Assembly (NCBI GenBank): GCA_009698675.1
Contig: WLPT01000011.1
Span: 1-46,419, forward strand
Length of the DNA stretch: 46,419 bases
DNA from: Actinomycetota bacterium
Lineage (GTDB): Bacteria > Actinomycetota > Actinomycetes > Nanopelagicales > Nanopelagicaceae
Direction of reading: 5' to 3'
Part shown: piece after piece, positions 17,804-31,817 of the stretch
How positions within the stretch are numbered: position 1 is the first letter of the stretch
Layout: every line of letters begins with the position of its first letter
The notes under the pieces: generated by a model
What the model was told of the DNA's origin: nothing
The model's input: the letters and a program-made list of their open reading frames with translations, nothing else
Database searches by the model: none
Made by a program: the position numbers and the translations under genes

Positions 17804-18834
17804 GCCAAGCAATAGTTTTAGGGATTGAAACTTCATGTGATGAAACCGCAGTTGGAATTGTTCGGGGACGAAAGTTACTGGCCAATGTCATTGCATCCAG
17901 TGTGCAAGAGCATGCGCGCTTTGGTGGTGTTGTGCCAGAGATCGCAAGCCGTGCTCATCTTGAGGCGATGCAACCGGCAATCTCTCAAGCTCTTCGCGAT
18001 GCCAAAATCTCATTAAGTGATGTCGATGCCATTGCAGTTACTGCAGGACCTGGTTTGGTCGGCGCACTTTTAGTTGGAGTAGGGGCGGCGACTGGATTGG
18101 CGTTGGGCTTGGATAAACCGATTTATGCCGTCAATCACTTAGCTGCCCACATTAGTGTTGATGCTCTTACGCATAGCGAAATCTTAGAACCAACAATTGC
18201 CTTACTTGTAAGTGGTGGACATTCATCGCTCCTGCAAGTCGATGACATCACCTCTTCGATTGCAAAGCTTGGTGCGACGATGGATGATGCAGCGGGCGAG
18301 GCCTTCGATAAAATCGCCCGAGTTATGAAGTTAGGTTTTCCAGGTGGTCCTGCCATCGATGCACTTGCCAAAGATGGCGATGCCGAATCAATTAACTTTC
18401 CACGCGGGTTAACAACTTCTAATGATTGGCTCACACGTCCATTTGATTTTTCATTCTCTGGCTTAAAAACCGCCGTTGCCCGATATTTAGAGGCGACCCC
18501 CAATTACGCCAAAGCTAATGTCGCGGCATCTTTTCAAGAGGCTATCGTGGACGTTTTGCTTCTTAAATCACTGGCAGCCTGCAAGGCCTCAGCTATCGAT
18601 TCACTTGTAATCGCCGGTGGCGTGGGCGCTAATTCGCGCCTTCGAGCCTTGGCCCAGGAGCGCTGCTTGAAGGCCGGTATCGCCCTGCGGATCCCAGCAC
18701 CTGGTCTGTGCACCGATAACGGAGCCATGGTCGCCTGCCTTGGCTCCCTTATGGTCGCCGCCGGCCGAGCGCCCAGCCCTATCGCCTTTGATGCCGATTC
18801 CAGCCTGCAGGTGGCCACCATAAGCCTGCATTAA
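17800..18834 (+). CDS. tsaD: tRNA N6-adenosine threonylcarbamoyltransferase TsaD
   Basis: TsaD transfers the threonylcarbamoyl group to A37 of tRNA. The N-terminus is [14 protein letters not shown]. Metal ligands lie in the NHLAAHI motif, and the phosphate loop SGGHSSLL follows. The 344-residue length is normal. The last 80 codons (from about 18590) are distinctly richer in G+C than the rest of the gene, with CTG, GCC and GGC codons that are otherwise less used here. The protein sequence remains typical to the end. The gene overlaps rimI by 4 bp. Confidence 0.95.
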   Translation: MSQAIVLGIETSCDETAVGIVRGRKLLANVIASSVQEHARFGGVVPEIASRAHLEAMQPAISQALRDAKISLSDVDAIAVTAGPGLVGALLVGVGAATGLALGLDKPIYAVNHLAAHISVDALTHSEILEPTIALLVSGGHSSLLQVDDITSSIAKLGATMDDAAGEAFDKIARVMKLGFPGGPAIDALAKDGDAESINFPRGLTTSNDWLTRPFDFSFSGLKTAVARYLEATPNYAKANVAASFQEAIVDVLLLKSLAACKASAIDSLVIAGGVGANSRLRALAQERCLKAGIALRIPAPGLCTDNGAMVACLGSLMVAAGRAPSPIAFDADSSLQVATISLH

Positions 18835-18840
18835 CTCGAT

Positions 18841-18869
18841 TTGCCGTTGGGAATAGCCCCTAATACCCT
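18841..18869 (+). promoter_or_regulatory. Candidate groESL promoter
   Basis: TTGCCG (18841-18846) and TACCCT (18864-18869) are separated by 17 bp. The layout matches the candidate rplM promoter. The CIRCE-like repeat starts 4 bp downstream, so a bound repressor would cover the transcription start. Confidence 0.6.
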
Positions 18870-18873
18870 TGCG

Positions 18874-18900
18874 TTAGCACTCACGGGTCCACACTGCTAA
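18874..18900 (+). promoter_or_regulatory. CIRCE-type HrcA operator
   Basis: TTAGCACTC (18874-18882), a 9-nt spacer and CACTGCTAA (18892-18900) match CIRCE (TTAGCACTC-N9-GAGTGCTAA). The left arm is perfect and the right arm has two mismatches. It lies between the promoter and groES, where HrcA repression is expected. Confidence 0.8.
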
Positions 18901-18943
18901 CGGAGCCGCACGAGGAAAACAACGCACAAGAGGAGCTATGGAC

Positions 18944-19231
18944 ATGGCAATTAAGCCACTAGAAGATCGCATCGTTATTAAGACAAGCGAAGCTGAGACA
19001 ACAACAGCATCAGGTCTTGTAATCCCAGATACAGCTAAAGAGAAGCCACAAGAGGGCGTAGTAATCGCTGTTGGTCCAGGTCGCTTTGATGATGGCGTAC
19101 GTGTTCCAATGGATGTCAAAGTTGGCGACGTTGTTTTGTACAGCAAGTATGGCGGAACTGAAATTAAGCATGGCGGAGATGACTTACTAGTTCTCTCAGC
19201 TCGCGACATTCTCGCTGTAATCGAGAAGTAG
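18944..19231 (+). CDS. groES: Co-chaperonin GroES
   Basis: GroES is the heptameric lid of the GroEL chamber. [13 protein letters not shown] at the N-terminus and the mobile-loop region [20 protein letters not shown] are diagnostic. Two ATGs are in frame, at 18938 and 18944. The GAGGAG Shine-Dalgarno is only 2 nt from the first but 8 nt from the second, and family N-termini begin MA-IKPL, so 18944 is chosen. The leader from the predicted start is about 65 nt and contains the CIRCE operator. groEL follows with no gap. Confidence 0.95.
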   Translation: MAIKPLEDRIVIKTSEAETTTASGLVIPDTAKEKPQEGVVIAVGPGRFDDGVRVPMDVKVGDVVLYSKYGGTEIKHGGDDLLVLSARDILAVIEK

Positions 19232-20866
<1,635 letters not shown>

Positions 20867-20880
20867 ATATGAAGTTAATA

Positions 20881-20917
20881 AAAAACCCCCACAGAGGAAT
20901 CTGTGGGGGTTTTTTAT
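20881..20917. terminator. Bidirectional terminator between groL and whiB
   Basis: CCCCCACAGA (20886-20895) and TCTGTGGGGG (20900-20909) form a perfect 10-bp stem with a GGAA loop. The stem is flanked by an A-run on the left and a T-run on the right. It can stop transcription from both the groESL operon and the convergent whiB gene. Confidence 0.92.
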
Positions 20918-20944
20918 TTCTTAACTCAGGAGGAGAGTTAAAAC

Positions 20945-21247
20945 TTATGAGGCGTGAGAAATATCTGGATCGATATCTCTGCCGATGAGGGCTAAACGAT
21001 CATCTTCAGATAGCCCGCCCCAAATTCCATAGGGCTCTTGGACTGCGAGGGCATGTGTTCGACAGGCGGCAATCACTGGGCACTGCGCGCAGATTGCTTT
21101 AGCGCTATTTTCACGATTGCGTCGACGTGGCCCTCGTTCACCATCTGGGTGGAAAAACATCTCGGAGGGTAGTTCACGACAGGCGCCTTGATACTGCCAC
21201 TCCCATTCATCGGCAACGGGGCGGGGTAATCTGGAGAGCTCAGCCAT
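20945..21247 (-). CDS. WhiB-family transcriptional regulator (WhiB3/WhiD-like position)
   Basis: This is a 100-residue actinobacterial Fe-S regulator. The four cluster cysteines are C23, C53, C56 and C62 (C-x29-C-x2-C-x5-C). The GIWGG turn is at residues 74-78, followed by a short basic-poor tail. WhiB proteins bind a 4Fe-4S cluster that responds to O2 or NO and interact with the principal sigma factor. Its place next to groEL matches mycobacterial whiB3, but sequence alone does not settle the subgroup. It is convergent with groL across a shared terminator. TATGGT (21259-21254) lies 6 nt before the ATG, so it is probably leaderless. Confidence 0.9.
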   Translation of the reverse strand: MAELSRLPRPVADEWEWQYQGACRELPSEMFFHPDGERGPRRRNRENSAKAICAQCPVIAACRTHALAVQEPYGIWGGLSEDDRLALIGRDIDPDISHAS

Positions 21248-21253
21248 GCCCTA

Positions 21254-21259
21254 ACCATA
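21254..21259 (-). promoter_or_regulatory. Leaderless -10 element of whiB
   Basis: On the minus strand TATGGT is followed by 6 nt and then the whiB ATG at 21247. No Shine-Dalgarno is visible. Confidence 0.5.
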
Positions 21260-21321
21260 CAACCGCGTCATAGGTTGTTCAAGTGAAACCGCGCCGTAGC
21301 CTCTTCATGAGCGTGTCTGGA

Positions 21322-21338
21322 GTGGTGAGATCTCCCAC
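21322..21338. promoter_or_regulatory. Palindromic candidate operator upstream of the MerR/B12 regulator
   Basis: GTGGTGAGATCTCCCAC is an inverted repeat with 8-bp arms interrupted by one extra T. It ends 19 bp before the regulator's ATG, a plausible autoregulatory site in the 110-bp divergent whiB-regulator gap. Operator function is inferred only from symmetry and position. Confidence 0.4.
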
Positions 21339-21357
21339 TTAGCGCAACGATAGGCAC

Positions 21358-24500
<3,143 letters not shown>

Positions 24501-24508
<8 letters not shown>

Positions 24509-26051
24509 TGATCGCGGTGTATTAGTAGTTGATTTTGGGGCGCAGTATGCCCAGTTAATTGCACGACGAGTGCGCGAGGCCAATGTCTATAGCGAGATCG
24601 TTCCATCGACAATTACTGCAGCCGAGGTCAGCGCCAAAGGCCCTTCGGCAATTATCTTGTCGGGTGGACCTTCGAGCGTATATGCCGAGAATGCTCCAGC
24701 CTTTGATGGAGCAATTCTTGCCTTAGGGATTCCAACTTTCGGAATCTGTTATGGATTTCAAGTGATGGCTGCAGCCCTTGGTGGCGTGGTTAGTCAGACT
24801 GGTAAATCTGAGTTTGGGCGCACTGAAGCTAATTTTTCAACGACAACAAAACTCTTTGCAAAACTTCCAGAAACACAAAAAGTATGGATGTCCCATGGAG
24901 ATGCCGTTACAACCGCACCGTCTGGCTTTGTTATCTGTGGAACAACTTCCGATACGCCAATTGCAGCTTTTGAAGATTCGACTGGAAAGTTAGCAGGAGT
25001 CCAGTTTCATCCAGAGGTATTGCACTCTGAATTTGGTCAAGCAATCTTGCAGAACTGGTTAGTAAATATTGCTAAGTGCGATGCCACATGGACGACAACA
25101 AATATCGCAGAGACTGAGGTTGCTAAAGCCAAGGCCGTCATAGGTGATAAGCGAGTTATTTGTGGCCTCTCTGGCGGTGTTGACTCAGCGGTTGCCGCAG
25201 CGATTATTCAACGTGCAGTCGGTGCACAGTTGACATGTGTTTTTGTTGATCATGGTCTTTTGCGTCAAGGCGAGGCCGAACAGGTAGAGCGTGATTTTGT
25301 GGCTTCAACTGGAGTTAATTTAGTTGTTGTCGATTCTAAGGAGATTTTCCTTTCGGCCTTGAAAGGCGTAATAGATCCTGAGGAAAAGCGAAAGATTATT
25401 GGACGCGAATTTATCCGTGCATTTGAAAAGGCGGCACGCGATATCGCTTCAGGGGGAGAGGTCGAGTTCTTAGTTCAAGGCACGCTCTATCCAGATGTTG
25501 TTGAATCCGGTGGCGGAACTGGCACGGCAAATATTAAATCGCATCACAATGTAGGCGGTCTTCCAGATGACCTCGCATTCACATTAGTTGAACCCTTACG
25601 CACCTTATTTAAAGATGAGGTTCGGCAAGTTGGAATAGAGCTTGGACTCCCACAGGAGATTGTTTGGCGTCAACCATTTCCAGGTCCGGGCCTTGGAATT
25701 CGAATCATCGGCGAAGTGACACAAGAGCGCTTGGATCTCTTGCGTCAAGCCGATGCAATCGCACGATTTGAACTCAAAGCCGCCGGTCTTGATCGCGATA
25801 TCTGGCAGTGCCCTGTAGTCCTATTGGCCGAGGTTCGATCAGTTGGGGTTCAAGGAGATGGTCGCACCTATGGCCATCCAATAGTTCTGCGTCCAGTATC
25901 GAGTGAGGATGCGATGACTGCAGATTGGTCGAGAGTTCCCTATGAAATTCTTGAGAAGATTTCGACGCGCATTACAAATGAGGTGCGTGAAGTTAACAGA
26001 GTCGTGTTAGATATAACCAGTAAACCGCCAGGAACAATCGAATGGGAATAG
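24501..26051 (+). CDS. guaA: GMP synthase (glutamine-hydrolysing)
   Basis: GuaA aminates XMP to GMP using glutamine and ATP. The N-terminal class I amidotransferase has C83 in FGICYG and H170-P-E172 as triad. The ATP-pyrophosphatase loop SGGVDS is at residues 224-229. The C-terminal dimerisation part contains [11 protein letters not shown]. The 516-residue length is normal. The start is a GTG that overlaps guaB3 by 8 bp. The ATG at 24508 is out of frame. It completes the guaB-guaB3-guaA operon. Confidence 0.96.
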
Positions 26052-26055
26052 TCAG

Positions 26056-26742
26056 ATGCGCAAAAAGATAGTGGCACTAACCGTAGGTGGATTAATTCTT
26101 CTCACGTCGAGTGTGGCACCTGTAGCCAACGCCGCTGCGCGTCCAACGTCGGTACCTGGGTGCACTGCAATTACTTCCAAAGGCCATACTCCGATGAAGG
26201 TTAAGGAGCCAATGGCGATCAATAAGTACTTACCAAAAACCATGACTATTGTGACAAACTGCGGTTCAATTTCAATCTCACTTCTTACTAAACTTGCACC
26301 GCTAACCGTTACTAAAATTACGGCGCTAGCTCGTGCAAATTATTTCAACGCTTCCATATGTCACAGACTGACAACTGAGGGGCTATTTGTTTTGCAATGT
26401 GGTGATCCAACTGCAACCGGTTCAGGCTCACCAACAGGTTGGAAGGGTTATAAAGATGAGAATCTTCCTGCCGATAAGGCGGCAAACTATCCAGCAGGCA
26501 CTGTTGCGATGGCCAACTCAGGACCTGGAACAAATGGGAGTCAATTCTTTTTAGTCTATAAAGACACGCAACTTCCCCCTAGCTACACCATTTGGGGAAA
26601 GATCACATCGGGTATCGATCTACTAGTAAAGCTTTCAGATGTCGGTTCATACTCGATTAATCAGAGCGACGGTAAGGCTTACTACGCAGGCGATGGTCAC
26701 CCCATACAGAGCGTTGAAATAAAGACAGTAACCCTCCGCTAG
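26056..26742 (+). CDS. Secreted cyclophilin-type peptidyl-prolyl isomerase
   Basis: This 228-residue protein has a Sec signal peptide (MRKKIVALTVGGLILL, cleavage near ANA at residue 26) and a cyclophilin domain from about residue 60. The segment MANSGPGTNGSQFFLVY is the family core. The catalytic Arg is R104, but the usual F-H-R triplet reads C-H-R, and the QGGDP turn reads QCGDP. The two cysteines C102 and C115 might form a disulfide, plausible for an exported protein. It probably helps fold extracytoplasmic proteins. The ATG comes 4 bp after the guaA stop, so it is likely in the guaA transcript. Confidence 0.88.
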   Translation: MRKKIVALTVGGLILLTSSVAPVANAAARPTSVPGCTAITSKGHTPMKVKEPMAINKYLPKTMTIVTNCGSISISLLTKLAPLTVTKITALARANYFNASICHRLTTEGLFVLQCGDPTATGSGSPTGWKGYKDENLPADKAANYPAGTVAMANSGPGTNGSQFFLVYKDTQLPPSYTIWGKITSGIDLLVKLSDVGSYSINQSDGKAYYAGDGHPIQSVEIKTVTLR

Positions 26743-27468
26743 TTAATTTGTATTAACTATTTTAAAAGCTTCTGCGATACGTCCTTCTGCAAAGCCAGCG
26801 ACAGATGCGTTGCGCTGACCCCACTCGCGTACCATTGTCTCCAAATTTTCATTGTGAGCCGTTTGTGATGCATGCGCATGTAACGCCTTCATCTTTAAAT
26901 CAAAGGTATCTGTGATGTCTACAAAGTGATCAGGGTTGGCAAAAGCACTGACCCATACCTCTTTGACGCGCCAGGGCTGCAGGCCTTCTTGATGAAGTAA
27001 GTCGGTAAATGCAAATGGATTACGTGCATCAGGATAGACCGCTTGAATCGCAGCCTCACCTGCAGCTAAGTGATCGGGATGGCTGGCACCGATTCGATCC
27101 CAATTTCGCTCAGGACTTTGGCAGAGCATCCGATCTGGTTGTGAAATACGAATCTGGCGCACTAAATCTTTTCGAAGACCAAGAGTTGGCTCTAAATGTC
27201 CATCTACGTAGTTGAGAAAAGTAATATCTGTGACACCGATTGCCGCTCCAGCTTCACGTTGTTCGCGCTGTCGAATCGCGGGCATCTCTTCTTTTGTAAA
27301 ACCAGATTCCTCGCCACCTTGATCACCATTGGTACAAAAGACGTAAGCGACTTCGATACCTTTCTTAACCCACTGGGCAATCGTTCCGGATGCTCCAAAA
27401 TCTGAATCATCAGGGTGGGCACTTACGACCAAAACTCGTTTGATCTCACTATCGGCGATCGGTTCCAT
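26743..27468 (-). CDS. PIG-L family deacetylase
   Basis: This is a zinc-dependent N-acetylglucosaminyl-type deacetylase of the LmbE/PIG-L family, 241 residues. The first zinc motif is A-H18-P-D-D21 near the N-terminus, and the second is H130-P-D-H133. Relatives include MshB and Mca of mycothiol metabolism, but those are longer and diverge around the motifs. This shorter form could act on other N-acetyl sugars, and the substrate is not determined. The stop lies next to that of the convergent cyclophilin gene. The ATG is 26 bp from the divergent helicase start, with a -10-like TAGGCT 6 nt upstream and no Shine-Dalgarno. Confidence 0.87.
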   Translation of the reverse strand: MEPIADSEIKRVLVVSAHPDDSDFGASGTIAQWVKKGIEVAYVFCTNGDQGGEESGFTKEEMPAIRQREQREAGAAIGVTDITFLNYVDGHLEPTLGLRKDLVRQIRISQPDRMLCQSPERNWDRIGASHPDHLAAGEAAIQAVYPDARNPFAFTDLLHQEGLQPWRVKEVWVSAFANPDHFVDITDTFDLKMKALHAHASQTAHNENLETMVREWGQRNASVAGFAEGRIAEAFKIVNTN

Positions 27469-27474
27469 CGGGCT

Positions 27475-27480
27475 AGCCTA
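27475..27480 (-). promoter_or_regulatory. Leaderless -10 element of the PIG-L gene
   Basis: On the minus strand TAGGCT is followed by 6 nt and the ATG at 27468. It lies one base from the -10 element of pcrA on the other strand. Confidence 0.5.
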
Positions 27481-27481
27481 A

Positions 27482-27487
27482 TAGACT
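27482..27487 (+). promoter_or_regulatory. Leaderless -10 element of pcrA
   Basis: TAGACT is followed by 7 nt and the ATG at 27495. There is no Shine-Dalgarno. Confidence 0.6.
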
Positions 27488-27494
27488 TACCCTC

Positions 27495-29735
27495 ATGGAG
27501 AGTACTGAAAACTTATTGTCAGAACTCAACCCTGCGCAGGCCGCGGCCGTCACCCATGCCGGGGGCCCGCTATTAGTTGTGGCCGGGGCAGGCTCAGGAA
27601 AAACCCGCGTACTAACGCGTCGAATTGCACATCTCATGTCGGTTCGAAATGTCGCCCCCTATCAAATCTTGGCGATTACTTTTACAAATAAAGCTGCAGG
27701 TGAGATGAAGGCCCGCGTCGGTGAACTTGTAGGTCCAGTTGCCCAATCAATGTGGGTATCTACCTTTCACTCTGCCTGTGTTCGTATCTTGCGGGCGGAG
27801 GCGGCACGTCTGGGCTATAGCAACTCATTTTCTATTTACGATTCAGCAGATTCGCTGCGTCTAATCACGATAGTTGCCAAAGAGTTGAATTTGGATTCAA
27901 AGCGATATCCAGCACGTCAGTTCCAGTCAATGATTTCAAATGCGAAGAATGAATTAATGGGACCACAAGATTATGTGAATGCAACAAGCAACGCCTTTGA
28001 ACAGGTAGTTGCCGATGTTTATAGTGTCTATCAACAGCGCTTGCAGCGGGCAAATGCAATGGATTTCGATGACTTAATTTTAAAGACCGTCGAAGTTTTA
28101 CAGCGTTTTCCTGAAGCTAAGGCAAGATTTAGATCTCGCTTTCGCCATGTGCTAGTTGATGAGTATCAAGACACTAATCATGCGCAGTACATCCTTGTTA
28201 AAGAGCTAGTGGGAAATGAGATTGATGGCATTGCACCGGCTGAACTCTGTGTTGTAGGAGATGCCGATCAGTCCATTTATGGCTTCCGAGGCGCAACAAT
28301 TCGCAATATTCTGCAGTTCGAACTCGATTACCCAAATGCGACAACGGTCCTGCTTGAACAGAACTATAGATCGACGCAAAATATTCTAAATGCTGCCAAT
28401 GCCGTTATTACAAAGAATTTAAGTCGCAAAGAGAAAAATCTGTGGACCGATTCGGGTTCGGGCGCACTTTTAACTGGCTATATCGCCGAGAATGAGCATG
28501 ATGAGGCAAGGTTTATTGCCGATGAGATTCGTCAACTGCAACGCGATGAGAAATCTAGGCCAGGAGACACTGCGATTTTCTACCGCACAAATGCGCAGTC
28601 ACGTGTTTTTGAAGAGGTTTTCATGCGAAATGCGCTGCCCTACAAAGTTGTTGGAGGGCTTCGCTTCTATGAGCGTCGTGAAGTTAAGGATCTGCTCGCC
28701 TACCTGCGCGTCTTAGCTAATGTAGAGGATGAGATTTCACTTCGCAGAATTATTAATATCCCAAAGCGCGGTATTGGTGATACATCTTTAGATTATGTTG
28801 ATTCATTTGCCAACCAACAGGGAATCTCTTTTTGGCAGGGGCTTTTGCGCTGCTCTGAGGCGAGTGGACTCTCAAGTCGGGCAGCACAATCAATTCAGGA
28901 TTTCACTGCAATGATTAGTGCACTGAGTGTTTTAGTTGAAGCAAAAACACGTCCTTCGGTAATCGTAGAGGCCGCCCTTGAACAATCTGGGCTTCTGAAA
29001 GAGTTGGTGGCCAGCACTGATCCGCAAGATGAAGTTCGCGTTGAAAACTTAAAAGAGCTTGTCGCTGTATCTATGGAATATGAAGAGCGAGAGTTAGAAG
29101 AGCTCGTTGAGGATGAAGAGATTTCCTTAGCTGGATTTCTAGAAAAAGTCTCGCTGGTTGCAGATGCAGATGAAATTCCAGAAGGAGAAGATCACGGTGG
29201 AGTTGTGACGATGATGACACTTCACACCGCTAAAGGCCTTGAGTTCCCAACGGTATTTTTAACGGGCATGGAAGATGGAATATTTCCTCACTCACGTACA
29301 CTCGGTGATAAGGACGAGGTTGAAGAGGAGCGACGCCTTGCCTATGTTGGATTAACTCGTGCACGCGAGCGTTTATATATTTCGCGGGCCGAGTATCGCT
29401 CCACATGGGGGGCGCCAAATTACAATCCCCCATCCCGTTTCCTCGATGAGATTCCTGAGGATGTAATTGAGTGGCGCAATGAATCCTCAACTTCACTCTC
29501 ACCCTCGCTGCTAAAGCGCCCCCGTACTGCAACGGCTCCACCGCCACGAGCAACGGGTAAAAAAATCACATCTATCGAACTGGCTATTGGCGATCGTGTG
29601 TCACATGACACATTTGGTTTGGGGAGCGTTGTAGCGGTAGCAGGCGAGGGCGAGAAGGCCGAGGCCACGATTAAATTTGGAGAGTATGGCGAGAAGCGTT
29701 TGCTACTGCGCTATGCACCCGTTGAGAAGCTCTAG
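27495..29735 (+). CDS. pcrA: UvrD/PcrA-type ATP-dependent DNA helicase
   Basis: This is a superfamily 1A 3'-5' helicase of 746 residues used in repair and replication restart. Walker A GAGSGKTRVL starts at residue 31, motif Ia LAITFTNKAAGEMK follows, motif II is VDEYQDTN, and motif III is GDADQSIYGFRGA. Motifs V and VI read MTLHTAKGLEFPTVF and YVGLTRARERLY. The C-terminal 60 residues (ELAIGDRVSHDTFGLGSVVA) form the Tudor-like domain that in PcrA binds RNA polymerase. It is transcribed alone from a probable leaderless promoter. Confidence 0.95.
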   Translation: MESTENLLSELNPAQAAAVTHAGGPLLVVAGAGSGKTRVLTRRIAHLMSVRNVAPYQILAITFTNKAAGEMKARVGELVGPVAQSMWVSTFHSACVRILRAEAARLGYSNSFSIYDSADSLRLITIVAKELNLDSKRYPARQFQSMISNAKNELMGPQDYVNATSNAFEQVVADVYSVYQQRLQRANAMDFDDLILKTVEVLQRFPEAKARFRSRFRHVLVDEYQDTNHAQYILVKELVGNEIDGIAPAELCVVGDADQSIYGFRGATIRNILQFELDYPNATTVLLEQNYRSTQNILNAANAVITKNLSRKEKNLWTDSGSGALLTGYIAENEHDEARFIADEIRQLQRDEKSRPGDTAIFYRTNAQSRVFEEVFMRNALPYKVVGGLRFYERREVKDLLAYLRVLANVEDEISLRRIINIPKRGIGDTSLDYVDSFANQQGISFWQGLLRCSEASGLSSRAAQSIQDFTAMISALSVLVEAKTRPSVIVEAALEQSGLLKELVASTDPQDEVRVENLKELVAVSMEYEERELEELVEDEEISLAGFLEKVSLVADADEIPEGEDHGGVVTMMTLHTAKGLEFPTVFLTGMEDGIFPHSRTLGDKDEVEEERRLAYVGLTRARERLYISRAEYRSTWGAPNYNPPSRFLDEIPEDVIEWRNESSTSLSPSLLKRPRTATAPPPRATGKKITSIELAIGDRVSHDTFGLGSVVAVAGEGEKAEATIKFGEYGEKRLLLRYAPVEKL

Positions 29736-29738
29736 GAT
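29733..29738 (+). promoter_or_regulatory. Candidate -10 element of sucCD
   Basis: TAGGAT overlaps the pcrA stop and lies 28 nt before the sucC GTG. No clear -35 is seen. The short leader holds a GGAG Shine-Dalgarno. Confidence 0.4.
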
Positions 29739-29766
29739 TACCCCCTAATCATGATGTGGAGTAAAT

Positions 29767-30930
29767 GTGGATCTCTTTGAATATCAGGCCCGTGACTTAT
29801 TTGAAAAACATGGTGTTCCAGTTTTGGCCGCAGCAATAGCAACGACACCGGATGAGGCTGAAGCCGCCGCTACAAAAATCGGTGGCAAAGTTGTTGTTAA
29901 AGCTCAAGTAAAAGTCGGTGGACGTGGAAAAGCTGGCGGAGTCAAGCTGGCCGAGAACCCTGCAGATGCCCGCGAAAAAGCCAGTGCCATTCTTGGTATG
30001 GATATTAAAGGCCACGAAGTTCGAACAGTCATGATTGCCGCAGCGGCCCCGATCGAATCTGAGTATTACTTGGCGATTCTTCTAGATCGCTCAAACCGAA
30101 CATTTCTCGTCATGGCATCGGTATCTGGTGGCATGGATATTGAAGAGGTTGCACACACTGCACCAGAAAAGCTGGCAAAAATTCCAGTATCTGCTGTTGA
30201 TGGGATTAGTGCAGCTAAAGCTAAAGAGATCATCGCAGCAGCTAATTTTCCTCTCGATGTTGCAGATCAAGTTTCCGATGTCTTACTAAAACTCTGGGAA
30301 GTCTTTCAGTCTGAAGATGCAACTTTGGTCGAAGTAAACCCACTTGTTAAGACTAAAGATGGGAAAGTCATCGCCCTTGATGGAAAAATAACTCTCGATG
30401 ATAACGCTGAATTCCGCCAACCAGATCACGCCGCTTTGGTTGATCATGCTGCGGCAAATGCTTTAGAGGCAGCAGCAAAAGAAAAAGATTTGAACTATGT
30501 AAAACTTGATGGTGAAGTTGGAATCATCGGAAACGGTGCAGGTTTAGTTATGAGTACCCTCGATGTTGTCGCATATGCAGGCAAGAAACATGGAGGCGTG
30601 CAGCCAGCTAACTTCCTAGATATTGGCGGCGGTGCATCGGCTCAGATTATGGCCGATGGCCTGTCAATCATCCTTGGTGATAGTGATGTAAAGAGCGTAT
30701 TTGTTAACGTATTCGGTGGCATCACATCATGTGATGCGGTGGCTACTGGCATTGTTCAAGCACTTGAGCTCCTTGGTCCAAAGGCCACAAAGCCAATCGT
30801 CGTCCGCTTAGATGGCAATAATGTTATTGAAGGTCGTGCAATATTGGCTAAAGCGGCGCATCCGCTTATCGAACAGGCCGACACAATGGATGGAGCAGCA
30901 AATCGCGCTGCAGAATTGGCGGCTAAGTAA
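29767..30930 (+). CDS. sucC: Succinyl-CoA synthetase beta subunit
   Basis: SucC is the ATP-grasp subunit that, with SucD, interconverts succinyl-CoA and succinate with substrate-level phosphorylation. The N-terminus is [19 protein letters not shown], from a GTG start preceded by GGAG. The nearby ATG at 29765 is out of frame. Conserved segments [19 protein letters not shown] and FLDIGGGAS are present. The 387 residues are typical. sucD follows with no gap. Confidence 0.95.
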   Translation: MDLFEYQARDLFEKHGVPVLAAAIATTPDEAEAAATKIGGKVVVKAQVKVGGRGKAGGVKLAENPADAREKASAILGMDIKGHEVRTVMIAAAAPIESEYYLAILLDRSNRTFLVMASVSGGMDIEEVAHTAPEKLAKIPVSAVDGISAAKAKEIIAAANFPLDVADQVSDVLLKLWEVFQSEDATLVEVNPLVKTKDGKVIALDGKITLDDNAEFRQPDHAALVDHAAANALEAAAKEKDLNYVKLDGEVGIIGNGAGLVMSTLDVVAYAGKKHGGVQPANFLDIGGGASAQIMADGLSIILGDSDVKSVFVNVFGGITSCDAVATGIVQALELLGPKATKPIVVRLDGNNVIEGRAILAKAAHPLIEQADTMDGAANRAAELAAK

Positions 30931-31812
30931 ATGGCTATCTTTTTGAATGAAAAATCAGTTGTAATCGTTCAAGGCATGACTGGGTCAGAGGGAGCAAAGC
31001 ACACCCGTCGTATGTTGGCTTCAGGCACAAAAGTCGTAGGCGGAGTAACTCCAGGAAAGGGTGGGCAGGTTGTCGAAATCGATGGCCATCAACTCCCTGT
31101 TTTTAATACTGTCGCTGAAGCGATGAGTAAAACTGGTGCAAATACCTCTGTTGTATTCGTTCCACCAAAGTTTGCTAAGGCCGCCGTTATCGATGCCATC
31201 GATGCTGCGATGCCACTAGTAGTCGTTATTACCGAAGGAATTCCAGTCCACGATGCTGCAAGTTTTTATGCCTATTCAGTTAGCAAAGGGACCACTCGAA
31301 TTATTGGACCTAACTGCCCAGGCTTAATTAGCCCTGGAAAATCAAATGTTGGAATCATTCCAGCCGATATCACAGGCTCTGGTCCGATCGGATTAGTATC
31401 AAAGTCGGGAACGCTTACCTACCAAATGATGTATGAGCTTCGCGATATCGGTTTTAGTACGGCCGTTGGTATTGGTGGAGATCCAGTCATTGGAACAACT
31501 CACATCGACTGCCTTCGTGCCTTTCAAGATGATCCTGAGACAACTGCCATTGTTATGATCGGTGAGATTGGTGGTGATGCTGAAGAGCGCGCCGCCGCAT
31601 TCATCGCAGAATATGTAACAAAACCTGTAGTTGGATATGTCGCAGGATTTACAGCACCTGAGGGCAAGACCATGGGTCATGCCGGTGCAATCGTCTCTGG
31701 CTCATCTGGAACAGCTCAAGCAAAAAAGGATGCCCTTGAAGCTGCGGGCGTAAAGGTAGGTCAAACTCCAAGTGAAACTGCGCAGCTCTTGCGCGAGATC
31801 TTAGGGCGCTAA
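30931..31812 (+). CDS. sucD: Succinyl-CoA synthetase alpha subunit
   Basis: SucD is the CoA-binding, phosphohistidine-carrying subunit. The N-terminal CoA-binding fold contains [17 protein letters not shown], and the phosphorylated histidine is H250 in the [14 protein letters not shown] motif. The 293-residue length is normal. The ATG abuts the sucC stop. The gene is followed by the PerM-like membrane protein, a conserved actinobacterial order. Confidence 0.96.
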   Translation: MAIFLNEKSVVIVQGMTGSEGAKHTRRMLASGTKVVGGVTPGKGGQVVEIDGHQLPVFNTVAEAMSKTGANTSVVFVPPKFAKAAVIDAIDAAMPLVVVITEGIPVHDAASFYAYSVSKGTTRIIGPNCPGLISPGKSNVGIIPADITGSGPIGLVSKSGTLTYQMMYELRDIGFSTAVGIGGDPVIGTTHIDCLRAFQDDPETTAIVMIGEIGGDAEERAAAFIAEYVTKPVVGYVAGFTAPEGKTMGHAGAIVSGSSGTAQAKKDALEAAGVKVGQTPSETAQLLREILGR

Positions 31813-31817
31813 AGAAA

